Part shown: piece by piece, positions 54,837 to 64,000 of the stretch | Numbering within the stretch: the stretch's first letter is position 1 | How the letters are laid out: every line of letters begins with the position of its first letter | Source: Cochleicola gelatinilyticus | GTDB lineage: Bacteria; Bacteroidota; Bacteroidia; Flavobacteriales; Flavobacteriaceae | Direction: 5' to 3' | Assembly (NCBI RefSeq): GCF_001637325.1 | Contig: NZ_LRXL01000026.1 | Span: 868,001 to 932,000 of the forward strand | Length of the DNA stretch: 64,000 nt | Position numbers and translations under genes: made by a program | The notes under the pieces: model-generated | The model's input: only the letters and a program-made list of their open reading frames with translations | The model's database searches: none | What the model was told of the DNA's origin: nothing

Positions 54837-57800
54837 TTATTGCACTACTTCAACCCATATTCCCTTATTGCGTGCGTAATAATTACGGTCGTACATAGCT
54901 TCTACCTGTGTTCCTGGCAGGTAATACGTGCCCAGATAGGAAGCATTTAACTTCACCGTAAAAGTTTTAGATTTCCCTGCGCGCAGATCAAAGTAAAAAT
55001 TCACACGATCGTCACGAATATCGGTATACCTCGCCCGCCCATCAGCACCGCCACCTAAATTAGTAAAGCTTGTGTTTACAATTTCCCATCCTCCCGGGAA
55101 GATCTTGGTAAGCGCAAGATTTTGCACGTGATCTTTGGAAGTATTTGCAATAGTAACACTGGCTGTGATTTCGGTTCCTTGTCTTAGTTTTGAAATATCC
55201 AGAGTTTTGCCATCGCCATCAAGATAGGTAGCATTAAGGGTGAGGTTTTTCTTCTCAGCCAGTTCGTCTCCCAAGGGTAACTTCCCTTGCTGAATCAATG
55301 TTACGTAAACGACATTCCCTTTTTTATTGGTTACTGAAACCGAATTAGCCCCCATAGAAATTGCAAGTTCCCTTTGCGCAATCGTCCGATCTGTTTGTAC
55401 GACTTCAGTGTTACCATTTTTACTGAAGGTAAGTTCTAGGGCTTTTCCACCATTCGCGTTGACCATCTTCGCCATAGCTAATAAAGCGTATGAAGTTTCT
55501 TGAGTACTATACCATTGTTGCGAGGAAAGTTCCTTCGCTACAGAAATAGCTAATTCTCTTTGTTGAGCACTTTCAAGAATAACCATTGTTTCCAAAGCCA
55601 TTGCCTTGTTTCTGAATGGAGATCCATACGTATAATAATCGTACCGTTTTGGCTCGAAGGCAATGTTCGCAGTTTGCGTAATGTTGGAAGCTACGTTCTT
55701 TTTACCTGCCAGCGCATATGCAGCCGCCAAACGCCATTTTGCGTCATTACTCATGGTATTCGACTCGCGTAATCGATTCATAGCAGCCAGCTCGGGTTGC
55801 CCTGCTAGTGCCAGAGTGTACAAACGATAGGCCTGTGTTAAACTCGAATTGTAGCTTGTACTGGTATTGCGCCATTGTCGCGCAGTGTTTTTCTGAAACC
55901 GCAACCAGTTACTTAAAAAAGAAACAGGGAGTACATACCCTTTTTGTTTTGCCTCCAGCATAAAATGACCCACATAATTTGTACTCCATTCATCTGCCTC
56001 CCGTTCTCCTGGCCAGTAACTAAGTCCGCCCGACGGATTTTGAAAACTTCCTAATTTACGTATGGCAGCTTCCACATTTTTCTGAATGTTCTTTTTCTTA
56101 TCCAACGTAATATCGAACACATCGGCGAGAAATAACTGTGGAAAAGCAGCTGAGGTAGTTTGTTCCACACAACCATGCGGATACCGAATAAGATATTCCA
56201 TTCGCTTTCCAAAATCCATTGGTGGGACCGTCGAGAATTCAAGCATTGCCCCATTGCTTCCGCTTACACCAAAAGTTTCAAAATTAATTACTTGCTCTCC
56301 GTTTTCTGAAAGAGTAAATTGAGTTGTTTTTTGAGAGATAGGATTCGGATTTTCCACATCGATCTCTATTTTATAACTTGCTTTTTCTCCATTTCCTGAA
56401 GCCGTTACCGAAATTGTCTGGATTTCATCGGTAGGTAAAACTTCAAACTGAAAATTAACAATTTGTTCTCCGGGTTCTTTAAAGGAAATAGTTTTTGAAG
56501 TTCCGTGTATCGGCTTCAGTGCATCCCCTGTTTTTACTGAAACTGTGGCATTTTTCACCTTGTCTTCCATAGCAAATACAGTAACAGGCAATGTAATTAT
56601 CTCACCCGGAGAAAGTTTCCGCGGAAGCGAAGCCAATACCATTAAAGGTTTTCGAACAGGCGTGGTCTCATCGGCTTTTCCGTAGGCACTTTCTGTATGG
56701 TCTCCGGCAACTACCATGGTGCGCACCGACCCAACATAATTTGGCATTTCTATTTGGTGTGAAGCAGTGACTCCTGCTTTTAGTTCGAAAGGACCTAAAT
56801 ATTTTACAATTGGCTTAAAACGATCTGCTTTTCGGTTTTTAGCTCCAGCAGCGGCATCTCCACCACCAATCGCATAAATATTATCAACACTTCCTGAATA
56901 GGCGCCAATGACATCATCGTAAATGTCGAATGTTTTTACTCCCAATGCCTCGCGGGTATAGAATGATTCGTGAATATCTGGCGTACTAAAACGTGTAAGA
57001 TCGAGCAATCCTTCATCGACCATTGCAAGCGTATAGGTCATTTTTTTATTGTTTGCTTCGGAAACCTTTACAGTAAATTTTTCTTCCGGCTTTAACACAG
57101 CGGGCATTGTAATCTCGGGATTTAAAATAGTAGAAGGTTCTTCAATTAATAGGGGAATTACACCATATAACCGTACCGGAAGATCGTTCTTTGTTCGCTC
57201 GTGCGGCTGAAGCAAAGAGATATTCACATATACATTAGGCGCCATCACTTTACTTAATTTAATCGCTGCCTTTGTTTCTCCTTTCTGTGTTTCGATCCAA
57301 CGGGTGGAAAGTACTTCCGTGCCGTTTTCGATACTTACCAAGGCTCTTCCAGCACTTCCGGAGGGGAAAGTAATAATTGCTTCTTCACCCACCTGATAGG
57401 TTTCTTTATCTGCAGAAAAAACCAGCATTTTTGAACTTTCAGCATTGCCATCGGTGGGCGCTTTCCACCAATTGCGATAGAAATATGTAATACGCCCAGT
57501 TGCGTGTCCAGATTTTTTATCGATCACTCGAATTAGATAGCGCCCACCCTCATCTTCAGGGATGTTTAGATTAAAATTGGCTGCCCCCTTATCATTAGTG
57601 GTAAGGGTAAAATCTTTTACTGGTGTATGAACTGTCGCATTTTCGTACCGAGATAAATTGTCATTTCCACGATTCCACCACCAGCGCCATTCAATTTTAA
57701 ACACCTTAATTTCTACTAATCGATTGCCAGAAGCATTTCCTTGTGCATCCACTGTTATAATATCAAACTCGGTATTTTCATCGGTATAATAAGAACCGTA

Positions 57801-60428
57801 GCGATGTGGGTCGGGAGATCGAAGCCCAACAAAATGAGTGTATGGAGCAACATCTTTCGAGAAAACATCTATCGAAAAATCACCACCACCTTCAAATACC
57901 TTAGTTAAAAAGGTTGCTTTTAACATGCCAGGGGCATTTTTGTTGAGTTCAAATTTCTTTGAAAAAGCTAGGGTCCCTTCCGAAGAAAGTGCCTCCTCTA
58001 ATACGGGAAGCTCGATTTCATTAAATGTTCTAATAGGGTCGTTAAACTGATACTGCAAATATTTTTTAAAAGCTGTGGTTGTTTTACGAAGTGTTGCATC
58101 CATTGTAATTTTGAGATTTCGTGCAGGAGCGCCATGCAACCAATTAGCTTGAGCCGTTCCTGTAATTAATTTGCTGGCATCTAGAACCTCATCATCAAAA
58201 TCGAGCTTGATTTTTAGTCGGTTGGGCTTTATTGTTGCAACTTTAAGCGACTTTGTAAACTGTACGCCACCCACCGTAATTGTTGCATTCCAAGTTCCTG
58301 TTGGAGCTGTAGCTGTAGTTGGAATTGGAAAATAGTAAAATCCATTGGTTGCAGATGAGGTCATTCCGGATGTTGCTTTAGAAGTAGGAGTTTCTTCGTG
58401 CAAAATGGTGCGTAGTACTAATTTTCCGCGAGCATCGGTTACTTCTAATTTTACAGGGTGGTTTTTAGGCAACGGATTGGCGATATCATTTAAAGCAAAA
58501 GTTAAATGAATAGTGTCTCCGGGACGATGCACCCCACGTTCGGTATAGATAAATCCTTTAAGTCCTTTTTGAAGCTGTTTTCCCGAAACATCGAATTTAC
58601 TTAGGGAAAGCGCATTTCCATCCCCTAGTTTTACGTAGGCATAATTATTCCCTTTTTTAGCAACTGCAAAAGCAACATTCTTCTTACTGTCGTACAGTGT
58701 CATACCATCTGCATCGGTTGTTGCCGTTTCTATGAGCTGCTGCTGATAATTGTACAACTTTATTTTTACGCCACTTTCGGGCTTTGTTGTTAAAAGGTTG
58801 TTTGCAATAAAATGATAGGAACGGTTGTTACTTTCTTTTACAATTAAACCTAGATCACTTCCTAAAATATTGCTGCTTACCACCCGATCATCATTGTAGT
58901 AAGCAGGGTGACATGGATTATCACGCTCTTGCCAATTATACACATTGTTACGCCATTGATAGATCTCATTGTCCCAGTACTTTTGTTCCCGTTCTTCTTC
59001 GTCTCCTTCTACGGTTTCGTAATAAGATTCATCGTACCTGTCTTGGGCATCAAAATTTTCGGAGGTGGAACTGCCACAATCATATATCGTATAATCTTGC
59101 TTAAAACTAAATTCCACCCTATAGATCGCTCCTGGATCTGCTTTAAATAATTCTGAAAGATTAAGGGCATGCGCTTTCCAGATACCTGAGTCGCCCAGAT
59201 TGTTCTTGTCAAGTGACAGTGTTTTTTTAGCAATACGACGGCCCACTTGTTTTACGCCGTACACATTATTGTTGTTAAGATTATATGACTGAAGGTATTG
59301 TAATATGTTGTTTTCGTAAATTTTTATAATTCGTACATCTATTGCCGAAAGATTTACAGTTTCAAAATAAAAAGGTGTTGAAGTAGCGTTGGGAAGAATC
59401 ACTCCATTCGAAACAAGCCGAACAGCAGGTTTTAATTCTTCAAAAGAAATAAGTTCAGAAAATTCATCCTTTAGACTGAAGTTGTCGGTGTTTTTAATTC
59501 CGTTGAAAATAGTGATGCGTTTCTCTCCAATAATGCGGCCTGGGGGATAAATAGAAAGAACATTTCCATTGATTTCGAAACGAAGGTTATCTGAATTTTC
59601 AATCGTTACCAAACCGTCAAAATTCTGATTTTCTTTCAACGGATCAGAAAAATTTATAGTGATAGAAGTTTGTGGAGACAAGGTGCTTTTTACACCCACA
59701 ACGGTAAAATTATTTTGTCCTGGAATGCTGTAGTTATTTTTCCCTTTTGTTTCCGAAGCAATCGGTTTTCCGTTCCATTTTATTTGGATTTCTGAATCAG
59801 TAACGGTACGTGAAATGCTGTCTATGGTAAAGTTAAAGTACGTCGCTTCGTTGGTTTCCGAAGGCCATTTTACAGCTAATTGTTTTCCTTTTTGCGTTAC
59901 CGAAAGTAATTGTTTGGCTTTTTGTAATGAGATAACATCTGAAGCCTCTAGCGAACCCTCAACATATTGCCATTTTTTAGAATAGGACTGTAGATTTGCA
60001 AGATCAATCTTAAAATCGGGTTTTATGGTTTTAAAACTGAATGTGTATTCTTTAAAATCACTTTCAATGTCCCGATAAAGTTTATTCAATTTAACGGTGA
60101 CCGTATATTCTGTGTCCGGATGTAGGTATTCATCGGGCTGAAAAAGTAAAGTACGTCCGTTTTCAATAAGTAATTTTCCTTCAGTTTTCGGAGAAATCTT
60201 GAGCAAGTCGGTATCCAGCTCTTGCGTAATTTCATATTGGTCTAACGGCTGGTTTAAATCAATACGAATTGGTTCAGCGATCGATCTGTTTCCGTAGGTA
60301 TTTGAAGAAATATACTCTTTGAATTTAAAAAGATTATCGGTTGCTGCGTGATCTGCATTCTTGTTTTTACAAGCGATAATAAGGAGAGAGCATGCGGCGA
60401 TAAATAGAAAGCGCTGAAGGGTTTTCAT
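54837..60428 (-). CDS. Alpha-2-macroglobulin family lipoprotein with thioester motif
   Basis: A very large protein (1863 residues). The lipoprotein signal is FIAACSLLIIAC with the lipid Cys at residue 20. It has an N-terminal MG1-like region, repeated macroglobulin domains (for example YTERGVHRPGDTIHLTFAL near residue 640), and the bait region. The thioester motif is GCVEQTTS with Cys1420. The following alpha-helical complement-like domain and C-terminal receptor-binding-like domain are present. It probably traps proteases in the periplasm as a partner of PBP1c. The start at 60428 is chosen because the signal begins there; an upstream frame to 60479 adds 17 unrelated residues. Confidence 0.92.
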   Translation of the reverse strand: MKTLQRFLFIAACSLLIIACKNKNADHAATDNLFKFKEYISSNTYGNRSIAEPIRIDLNQPLDQYEITQELDTDLLKISPKTEGKLLIENGRTLLFQPDEYLHPDTEYTVTVKLNKLYRDIESDFKEYTFSFKTIKPDFKIDLANLQSYSKKWQYVEGSLEASDVISLQKAKQLLSVTQKGKQLAVKWPSETNEATYFNFTIDSISRTVTDSEIQIKWNGKPIASETKGKNNYSIPGQNNFTVVGVKSTLSPQTSITINFSDPLKENQNFDGLVTIENSDNLRFEINGNVLSIYPPGRIIGEKRITIFNGIKNTDNFSLKDEFSELISFEELKPAVRLVSNGVILPNATSTPFYFETVNLSAIDVRIIKIYENNILQYLQSYNLNNNNVYGVKQVGRRIAKKTLSLDKNNLGDSGIWKAHALNLSELFKADPGAIYRVEFSFKQDYTIYDCGSSTSENFDAQDRYDESYYETVEGDEEEREQKYWDNEIYQWRNNVYNWQERDNPCHPAYYNDDRVVSSNILGSDLGLIVKESNNRSYHFIANNLLTTKPESGVKIKLYNYQQQLIETATTDADGMTLYDSKKNVAFAVAKKGNNYAYVKLGDGNALSLSKFDVSGKQLQKGLKGFIYTERGVHRPGDTIHLTFALNDIANPLPKNHPVKLEVTDARGKLVLRTILHEETPTSKATSGMTSSATNGFYYFPIPTTATAPTGTWNATITVGGVQFTKSLKVATIKPNRLKIKLDFDDEVLDASKLITGTAQANWLHGAPARNLKITMDATLRKTTTAFKKYLQYQFNDPIRTFNEIELPVLEEALSSEGTLAFSKKFELNKNAPGMLKATFLTKVFEGGGDFSIDVFSKDVAPYTHFVGLRSPDPHRYGSYYTDENTEFDIITVDAQGNASGNRLVEIKVFKIEWRWWWNRGNDNLSRYENATVHTPVKDFTLTTNDKGAANFNLNIPEDEGGRYLIRVIDKKSGHATGRITYFYRNWWKAPTDGNAESSKMLVFSADKETYQVGEEAIITFPSGSAGRALVSIENGTEVLSTRWIETQKGETKAAIKLSKVMAPNVYVNISLLQPHERTKNDLPVRLYGVIPLLIEEPSTILNPEITMPAVLKPEEKFTVKVSEANNKKMTYTLAMVDEGLLDLTRFSTPDIHESFYTREALGVKTFDIYDDVIGAYSGSVDNIYAIGGGDAAAGAKNRKADRFKPIVKYLGPFELKAGVTASHQIEMPNYVGSVRTMVVAGDHTESAYGKADETTPVRKPLMVLASLPRKLSPGEIITLPVTVFAMEDKVKNATVSVKTGDALKPIHGTSKTISFKEPGEQIVNFQFEVLPTDEIQTISVTASGNGEKASYKIEIDVENPNPISQKTTQFTLSENGEQVINFETFGVSGSNGAMLEFSTVPPMDFGKRMEYLIRYPHGCVEQTTSAAFPQLFLADVFDITLDKKKNIQKNVEAAIRKLGSFQNPSGGLSYWPGEREADEWSTNYVGHFMLEAKQKGYVLPVSFLSNWLRFQKNTARQWRNTSTSYNSSLTQAYRLYTLALAGQPELAAMNRLRESNTMSNDAKWRLAAAYALAGKKNVASNITQTANIAFEPKRYDYYTYGSPFRNKAMALETMVILESAQQRELAISVAKELSSQQWYSTQETSYALLAMAKMVNANGGKALELTFSKNGNTEVVQTDRTIAQRELAISMGANSVSVTNKKGNVVYVTLIQQGKLPLGDELAEKKNLTLNATYLDGDGKTLDISKLRQGTEITASVTIANTSKDHVQNLALTKIFPGGWEIVNTSFTNLGGGADGRARYTDIRDDRVNFYFDLRAGKSKTFTVKLNASYLGTYYLPGTQVEAMYDRNYYARNKGIWVEVVQ

Positions 60429-60697
60429 ACGAGATGGTTTTGCGTTATTAAAAGTATAAAGAATACAAGGCACGAACAAACCGAAGCATCGTCTATTTAA
60501 AGAAGATTTTCTGTGGTTTGCATTTCAACACTCGCCGAAGCACTGAAACTAATAGGAAGGATATTTTTTGAACGGAGATTGAATAGTGTTCGTATAGAGG
60601 ACGTTATATTTTAGTAAGAGTTTAACAATCGTGTGTGCATTTTTTTGAGAGCGTTTTAATTTAACTACGATGTTATAAAACGAAAGAAAAGATGCGG

Positions 60698-61009
60698 TTA
60701 TATATCTTTTTTTAAAAATTCGTACTCTCTTTCTACTTTGCAGATTCTAATTTTATACCATGCATACCATTGCGCTCTCCCTAATTTTTGAGCACCCAGA
60801 TGATCTACTTGCGACTTCCATTTTAGAATCGCTTCGGTACTTTTCCAGTAACTTACAGTTATGCCAATCTCATTTCGAGCAGCTTCTAATCCCAAATATC
60901 CGGGTTGTTGTTTTGCTACCAATTCCATGAGTTCTGCCATTTCAATATAACCCTCTGTATGGTTTGTTAGTTGTGATGTAAAAATAACAGCATAGTAAGG
61001 AGTTTTCAT
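60698..61009 (-). CDS. Antibiotic biosynthesis monooxygenase domain protein
   Basis: A 103-residue ABM-fold protein. The ferredoxin-like fold has YAVIFTSQLTNHTEGYIEMA, LVAKQQPGYLGLEAAR and VSYWKSTEAILKWKSQ. Proteins with this fold may bind haem or oxidise quinones, but most are uncharacterised. It is followed by 218 bp of intergenic sequence with no visible gene. It starts 1 bp after the membrane protein gene's stop. Confidence 0.83.
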   Translation of the reverse strand: MKTPYYAVIFTSQLTNHTEGYIEMAELMELVAKQQPGYLGLEAARNEIGITVSYWKSTEAILKWKSQVDHLGAQKLGRAQWYAWYKIRICKVEREYEFLKKDI

Positions 61010-61010
61010 T

Positions 61011-61445
61011 TTATAAAGATTCAGATGAATTAGGGAAAATTATAGCGTGTACTTTAGCGACCAGTGCATTTCCGAGCGGAAAGTATACGGCAAAAAACAA
61101 GGCCATAGCCAGTGCAAAATTCTGTGGTTGAAACAGCTTGTCTAGTATATTGTTGGGAAAAACGTAAGATGTTTGCAATGCATAGCCTAAAAATTCTAAC
61201 ACGCCCATAGCTACTAAGCCATAGGCATATTGTGTAAAGAAAGGGTATTGTTTCAGAAGTATCGAAATAGGGATCATGTATAGCCCGTAACACGTAAAGA
61301 CCTGCCACCAATGGGTAAATTTTGCGATTTCGGCGTAGTTTCCGAAGGCATTCATCGCAAAACCAAAGGGAATATAGATCACTGCATAAATAAGATATAA
61401 AGAAATTGGGGCTTTTTTAAGAAGCGTAATAAATTGTTGAAACAT
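61011..61445 (-). CDS. Uncharacterised membrane protein
   Basis: A 144-residue protein with about four membrane segments (SLYLIYAVIYIPFGFAMN, WWQVFTCYGLYMIPISILL, YGLVAMGVLEFLGYAL, FALAMALFFAVYFPLG). No family is recognised. The start used is the ATG at 61445; an in-frame GTG three codons upstream is an alternative. It is between the isoaspartyl peptidase gene (15 bp upstream) and the ABM-domain gene (1 bp downstream), so the three genes likely form one unit. Confidence 0.75.
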   Translation of the reverse strand: MFQQFITLLKKAPISLYLIYAVIYIPFGFAMNAFGNYAEIAKFTHWWQVFTCYGLYMIPISILLKQYPFFTQYAYGLVAMGVLEFLGYALQTSYVFPNNILDKLFQPQNFALAMALFFAVYFPLGNALVAKVHAIIFPNSSESL

Positions 61446-61460
61446 ACCGAACACTAACTT

Positions 61461-62537
61461 TTAAAGTTCCTTGTAAATACCAATGATCAGTTCTCCCTCA
61501 GCATTCATGTGGGCGCGATACATTCCGGGAGTATTAAATTCCATGGCTATATTTCCATTATGATCGATCGCAACAATTCCTCCCGAACCACCAAGAGTGG
61601 GGAGTTTATTTTGTATTACTTCGGAAGCAGCATCCTGAAGCGATACTCCTTTATATTCCATCATGGCTGAAATATCGTGGGCTACCATACCTCTTATGAA
61701 AAATTCTCCCCAGCCTGTAGAGGAAACGGCACATGTGGCATTATTTGCATAGGTACCTGCACCGATAATGGGTGCGTCTCCAATTCGATTCCATCGTTTG
61801 TTCGTCATTCCTCCGGTAGAAGTTCCTGCGGCGAGATTTCCATTTTTATCAAGGGCCACACACCCAACAGTTCCAAATTTTGAATCTTGACTATAAGGGT
61901 CTGTAGCGAACGTTGTTGCAGATGAATTATTTTTTTCCTTCTGAAGAAGTTTTTCTTTCTGATTTTTCATTGACTGAAACCTTTTTTCGGTATAGAAATA
62001 AGAAGGATCCATCATATCAAATCCCTTTTCTGAAGCAAAAATTTCCGCTCCTTTTCCACTGAGCAGCACGTGTTCTGATTGTGTCATAACTGCTTCAGCC
62101 AGATCGATAGGATTTTTAATTCTAGTTACTCCAGCAACAGCCCCTGCATTAAGGGTGGCACCATCCATAATAGAAGCATCGAGTTCGTTAGTTTCTTCGA
62201 AAGTAAATACGGCTCCTTTGCCTGCATTAAATAACGGAGAATCTTCAAGTATGTTAATTGTTTTTGTAACAGCTTCCATTGCTGTTCCACCATTTTTAAG
62301 GATCTCGTGCCCTATTGTTATTGCTTCTTTTAATTTGGTTTTGTAGGCTGTTTCTAAAGAGTCGCTTAAATTTTCTTTTAATATTGTTCCCGCGCCGCCA
62401 TGAATTACTATTCCAAAAGTTTTGTTAGCTTCTATATTTTCGACAGTTTGTATAGGCTCTTTCTTTGTGGTCGAAGGATCATTTTTACATCCTACTAAAA
62501 AAGAAATTATCATAAAAAGTGTTAAAGTTTTATACAT
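61461..62537 (-). CDS. Isoaspartyl peptidase/L-asparaginase, lipoprotein
   Basis: A 358-residue Ntn-hydrolase of the plant-type asparaginase family. The autoprocessing nucleophile is Thr223 in DSKFGTVGCVALD, preceded by the flexible linker (residues 190-220). The later GTSTGGMTNKRWNRIGDAPIIG binds substrate. A lipoprotein signal (ISFLVGC, Cys17) places it in the periplasm or on a membrane. It hydrolyses isoaspartyl dipeptides or asparagine. It is first in a three-gene minus-strand unit and divergent from the CAP gene. Confidence 0.92.
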   Translation of the reverse strand: MYKTLTLFMIISFLVGCKNDPSTTKKEPIQTVENIEANKTFGIVIHGGAGTILKENLSDSLETAYKTKLKEAITIGHEILKNGGTAMEAVTKTINILEDSPLFNAGKGAVFTFEETNELDASIMDGATLNAGAVAGVTRIKNPIDLAEAVMTQSEHVLLSGKGAEIFASEKGFDMMDPSYFYTEKRFQSMKNQKEKLLQKEKNNSSATTFATDPYSQDSKFGTVGCVALDKNGNLAAGTSTGGMTNKRWNRIGDAPIIGAGTYANNATCAVSSTGWGEFFIRGMVAHDISAMMEYKGVSLQDAASEVIQNKLPTLGGSGGIVAIDHNGNIAMEFNTPGMYRAHMNAEGELIIGIYKEL

Positions 62538-62676
62538 AAACTATAATTTATATTGAAAGCGTAAGATACTTAAAAAGCCCCATAAATGCTATAGTTGACA
62601 AGTAGAATTTGTAGGAATGAGAGCGAACTTTTTGTAGTACAAAATCGATTAAATGCAATATAACAACGTTTAAGTG

Positions 62677-62706
62677 TTGTAAATTGTAAGAAAAGTTTTA
62701 TATTTG
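62677..62706 (+). promoter_or_regulatory. Promoter of the CAP lipoprotein gene
   Basis: TTG (62677-62679) and TATATTTG (62699-62706) are 19 bp apart, matching the Bacteroidota promoter. The gene starts 38 bp later. Confidence 0.65.
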
Positions 62707-62744
62707 TATCAACATCATGCCCCAAATTTGATGTCCCCCGAATT

Positions 62745-63248
62745 ATGAAACTACTTAGAACCAGCCTACTTGCTATAGTATTATTATGCTTTGCAACATC
62801 TTGCCAAAAGGATGAAGATACTCTTCCAAATCCTGAAAATTATACAATCGACATTTCTTTAGCTGAACAAACTAATTGGGAGTTAGCTGCAGAAGTTTTA
62901 GAGTTAGTAAATGAACATCGATCAACGATGGATTTGACACCAATTAAAAAAGATCAGCAATATGCTTCGGCTTATGCAGTTGAACACACATTATATATGA
63001 TCGATGTACACGGAATTAATCATGATAATTTTACCTACCGTTCGGCTGGACTTCAAAGCAGAGGGGCTACTCATGTTGGAGAAAATGTAGCGTATGGCTA
63101 TAATACAGCGGAGGATCTTGTGCATGCTTGGCTTAATAGTCCAAGTCACAAGAAAATTATTGAAGGAGACTTTAGTCATTCTGGGTTCGGAATTCTAAAA
63201 AATGATAGTGGTGCCTATTTCTTTACACAGCTTTTTTACAAAAAATAA
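62745..63248 (+). CDS. CAP (SCP/PR-1) domain lipoprotein
   Basis: A 167-residue lipoprotein with signal LLAIVLLCFATSC (lipid Cys near residue 20). The CAP fold follows: VLELVNEHRSTMDL, ASAYAVEHTLYM, GINHDNFTYR, GENVAYGYNTAED and AWLNSPSHKKII. The conserved His/Glu cluster of the CAP cavity is present. Function of bacterial CAP proteins is unclear. It is likely in the periplasm or on the outer membrane. Confidence 0.9.
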   Translation: MKLLRTSLLAIVLLCFATSCQKDEDTLPNPENYTIDISLAEQTNWELAAEVLELVNEHRSTMDLTPIKKDQQYASAYAVEHTLYMIDVHGINHDNFTYRSAGLQSRGATHVGENVAYGYNTAEDLVHAWLNSPSHKKIIEGDFSHSGFGILKNDSGAYFFTQLFYKK

Positions 63249-63317
63249 ATACCTATCTAACCTTTTTTTCTTTTAAACCAATTGCCGTATTTTTATGGAA
63301 ACATAAATTATACGGCA

Positions 63318-63854
63318 ATGGCTATTTTAAAACCTTTTAATCTTACAAAATGGGTAGCGGAGAACAGAGCATCCCTTAAACCCCCTGTAGGAAATAAGAA
63401 TCTTTATAAAGATGCAGATGATTATATAGTGATGGTTGTCGCTGGACCCAATGCCCGAAAAGATTATCATTATAATGAAACCGAAGAATTATTTTATCAA
63501 TTAGAAGGGAATATCGAGGTACATGTTCAAGATGAAGGTGTTAAAAGAACGATGAAACTTGGGCCAGGTGATATGTATCTGCATCCTGCGAAAGTGCCGC
63601 ACTCCCCAGTACGTATGGAAAACTCTATTGGTTTGGTCGTAGAGCGAAAAAGAAAAGATCTTGCTGGAAAAGATGGGTTGTTATGGTTTTGTGATAATTG
63701 CAATAATAAATTATATGAAGTGTATTTTCCATTAAACGATATCGAGAACGATTTTCTTAAACATTTTAAAGAGTTCTACGGAAGCAAAGAGCTTCGAACC
63801 TGTAACAATTGTGGTGAGGTCATGGAAGCCGATGAACGATTTACTACAGGATAG
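63318..63854 (+). CDS. 3-hydroxyanthranilate 3,4-dioxygenase
   Basis: A 178-residue cupin dioxygenase that opens the ring of 3-hydroxyanthranilate in tryptophan/kynurenine breakdown or NAD synthesis. Iron ligands are in HYNETEELFYQLEG and HPAKVPHSPVRM. The C-terminus carries two CxxC pairs (CDNCNNK and CNNCGE), the rubredoxin-like second iron site of the bacterial type. The start at 63318 is chosen because the family N-terminus (ILKPFNLTKWVAEN) begins there; a longer frame from 63282 adds unrelated residues. No other kynurenine gene is in view. It lies 69 bp after the CAP gene. Confidence 0.92.
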   Translation: MAILKPFNLTKWVAENRASLKPPVGNKNLYKDADDYIVMVVAGPNARKDYHYNETEELFYQLEGNIEVHVQDEGVKRTMKLGPGDMYLHPAKVPHSPVRMENSIGLVVERKRKDLAGKDGLLWFCDNCNNKLYEVYFPLNDIENDFLKHFKEFYGSKELRTCNNCGEVMEADERFTTG

Positions 63855-64000
63855 AGTTCTAAGTTAGTATCGAATTTTACAAACTAGTTACAATATTCAG
63901 GATCTTGCGATTATGAAGCAATCCTGTTCGCCTTCATTTTATATTCTTCTTCTATTTACGTACCTTCGCGTCTTATAATTCGCAATTAAAAATACATACA

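Overview
The window is low-GC bacterial DNA from a member of the Bacteroidota, almost certainly the family Flavobacteriaceae. The evidence is the gene families present: an OmpA protein with thrombospondin type 3 calcium repeats, an IPExxxVDY-family gene beside pyruvate kinase, an AddAB-like nuclease pair flanking kbl and ompA, a viroplasmin-type RNase H, and many short lipoproteins with a lipobox close to the start. Several promoters have the Bacteroidota -7 box TAnnTTTG, and Shine-Dalgarno sequences are scarce. Nearly all of the window is ordinary chromosome. I see no prophage, insertion sequence, rRNA operon or CRISPR array.

Layout. 1-5.8 kb: the 3' part of accC, an FAD oxidoreductase, a monofunctional transglycosylase overlapping a Gre-like gene, a DUF421 membrane gene broken by an apparent one-base deletion, and two oxidoreductases converging on a strong bidirectional terminator. 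6-13.5 kb (all minus): orphan ABC ATPase, S9 prolyl oligopeptidase, two tandem DoxX genes, asd, mscL, alr and tdk. 13.6-19.2 kb: an unknown acidic protein, rsmI, a uracil-DNA glycosylase-family gene, a YwqK-like lipoprotein, an AhpD-like protein and a 632-residue protein with carboxypeptidase-regulatory-like repeats. 19.4-26.4 kb: recJ, a peptidoglycan-binding protein, lpxH, queD, two tiny paralogous membrane proteins, a MATE exporter, a GNAT enzyme, a universal stress protein and tRNA-Ala(GGC). 26.7-36.3 kb (minus): an alpha/beta hydrolase, AddB-like nuclease, OmpA, kbl and AddA-like helicase-nuclease. 36.4-42.7 kb: superoxide dismutase, an intergenic region with two copies of a small-RNA-like element, amidophosphoribosyltransferase, a PfkB kinase, an AT-rich toxin-antitoxin-like pair, RNase H and purN. 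42.9-47.3 kb (plus): acpP-fabF-rnc, then IPExxxVDY-pyk. 47.4-64 kb: an SH3-like lipoprotein, dinB, a tightly packed four-gene operon, pbpC, a repeat/GIY-YIG cassette, a very large alpha-2-macroglobulin lipoprotein, an ABM-domain protein, a membrane protein, an isoaspartyl peptidase, a CAP lipoprotein and 3-hydroxyanthranilate dioxygenase.

Functional themes. Cell-envelope functions are prominent: transglycosylase, Alr, LpxH, OmpA, PBP1c with its alpha-2-macroglobulin partner, and MscL. So are DNA repair (RecJ, AddAB-like, UDG-like, DinB, RNase H), fatty-acid synthesis (AccC, AcpP, FabF) and purine synthesis (PurF-like, PurN).

The least explained items are: (1) a GIY-YIG nuclease gene fitted between two direct copies of a double palindromic repeat, lying between the alpha-2-macroglobulin and PBP1c genes; (2) two copies of a roughly 75-nt minus-strand unit with matching promoter box, 5' hairpin and terminator, whose spacing is identical in both; (3) a compact AT-rich gene pair resembling a divergent RelE/ParE-type toxin-antitoxin module with repeated operator-like sites over its promoter; and (4) two adjacent 43- and 33-residue single-pass membrane proteins that look like paralogues.
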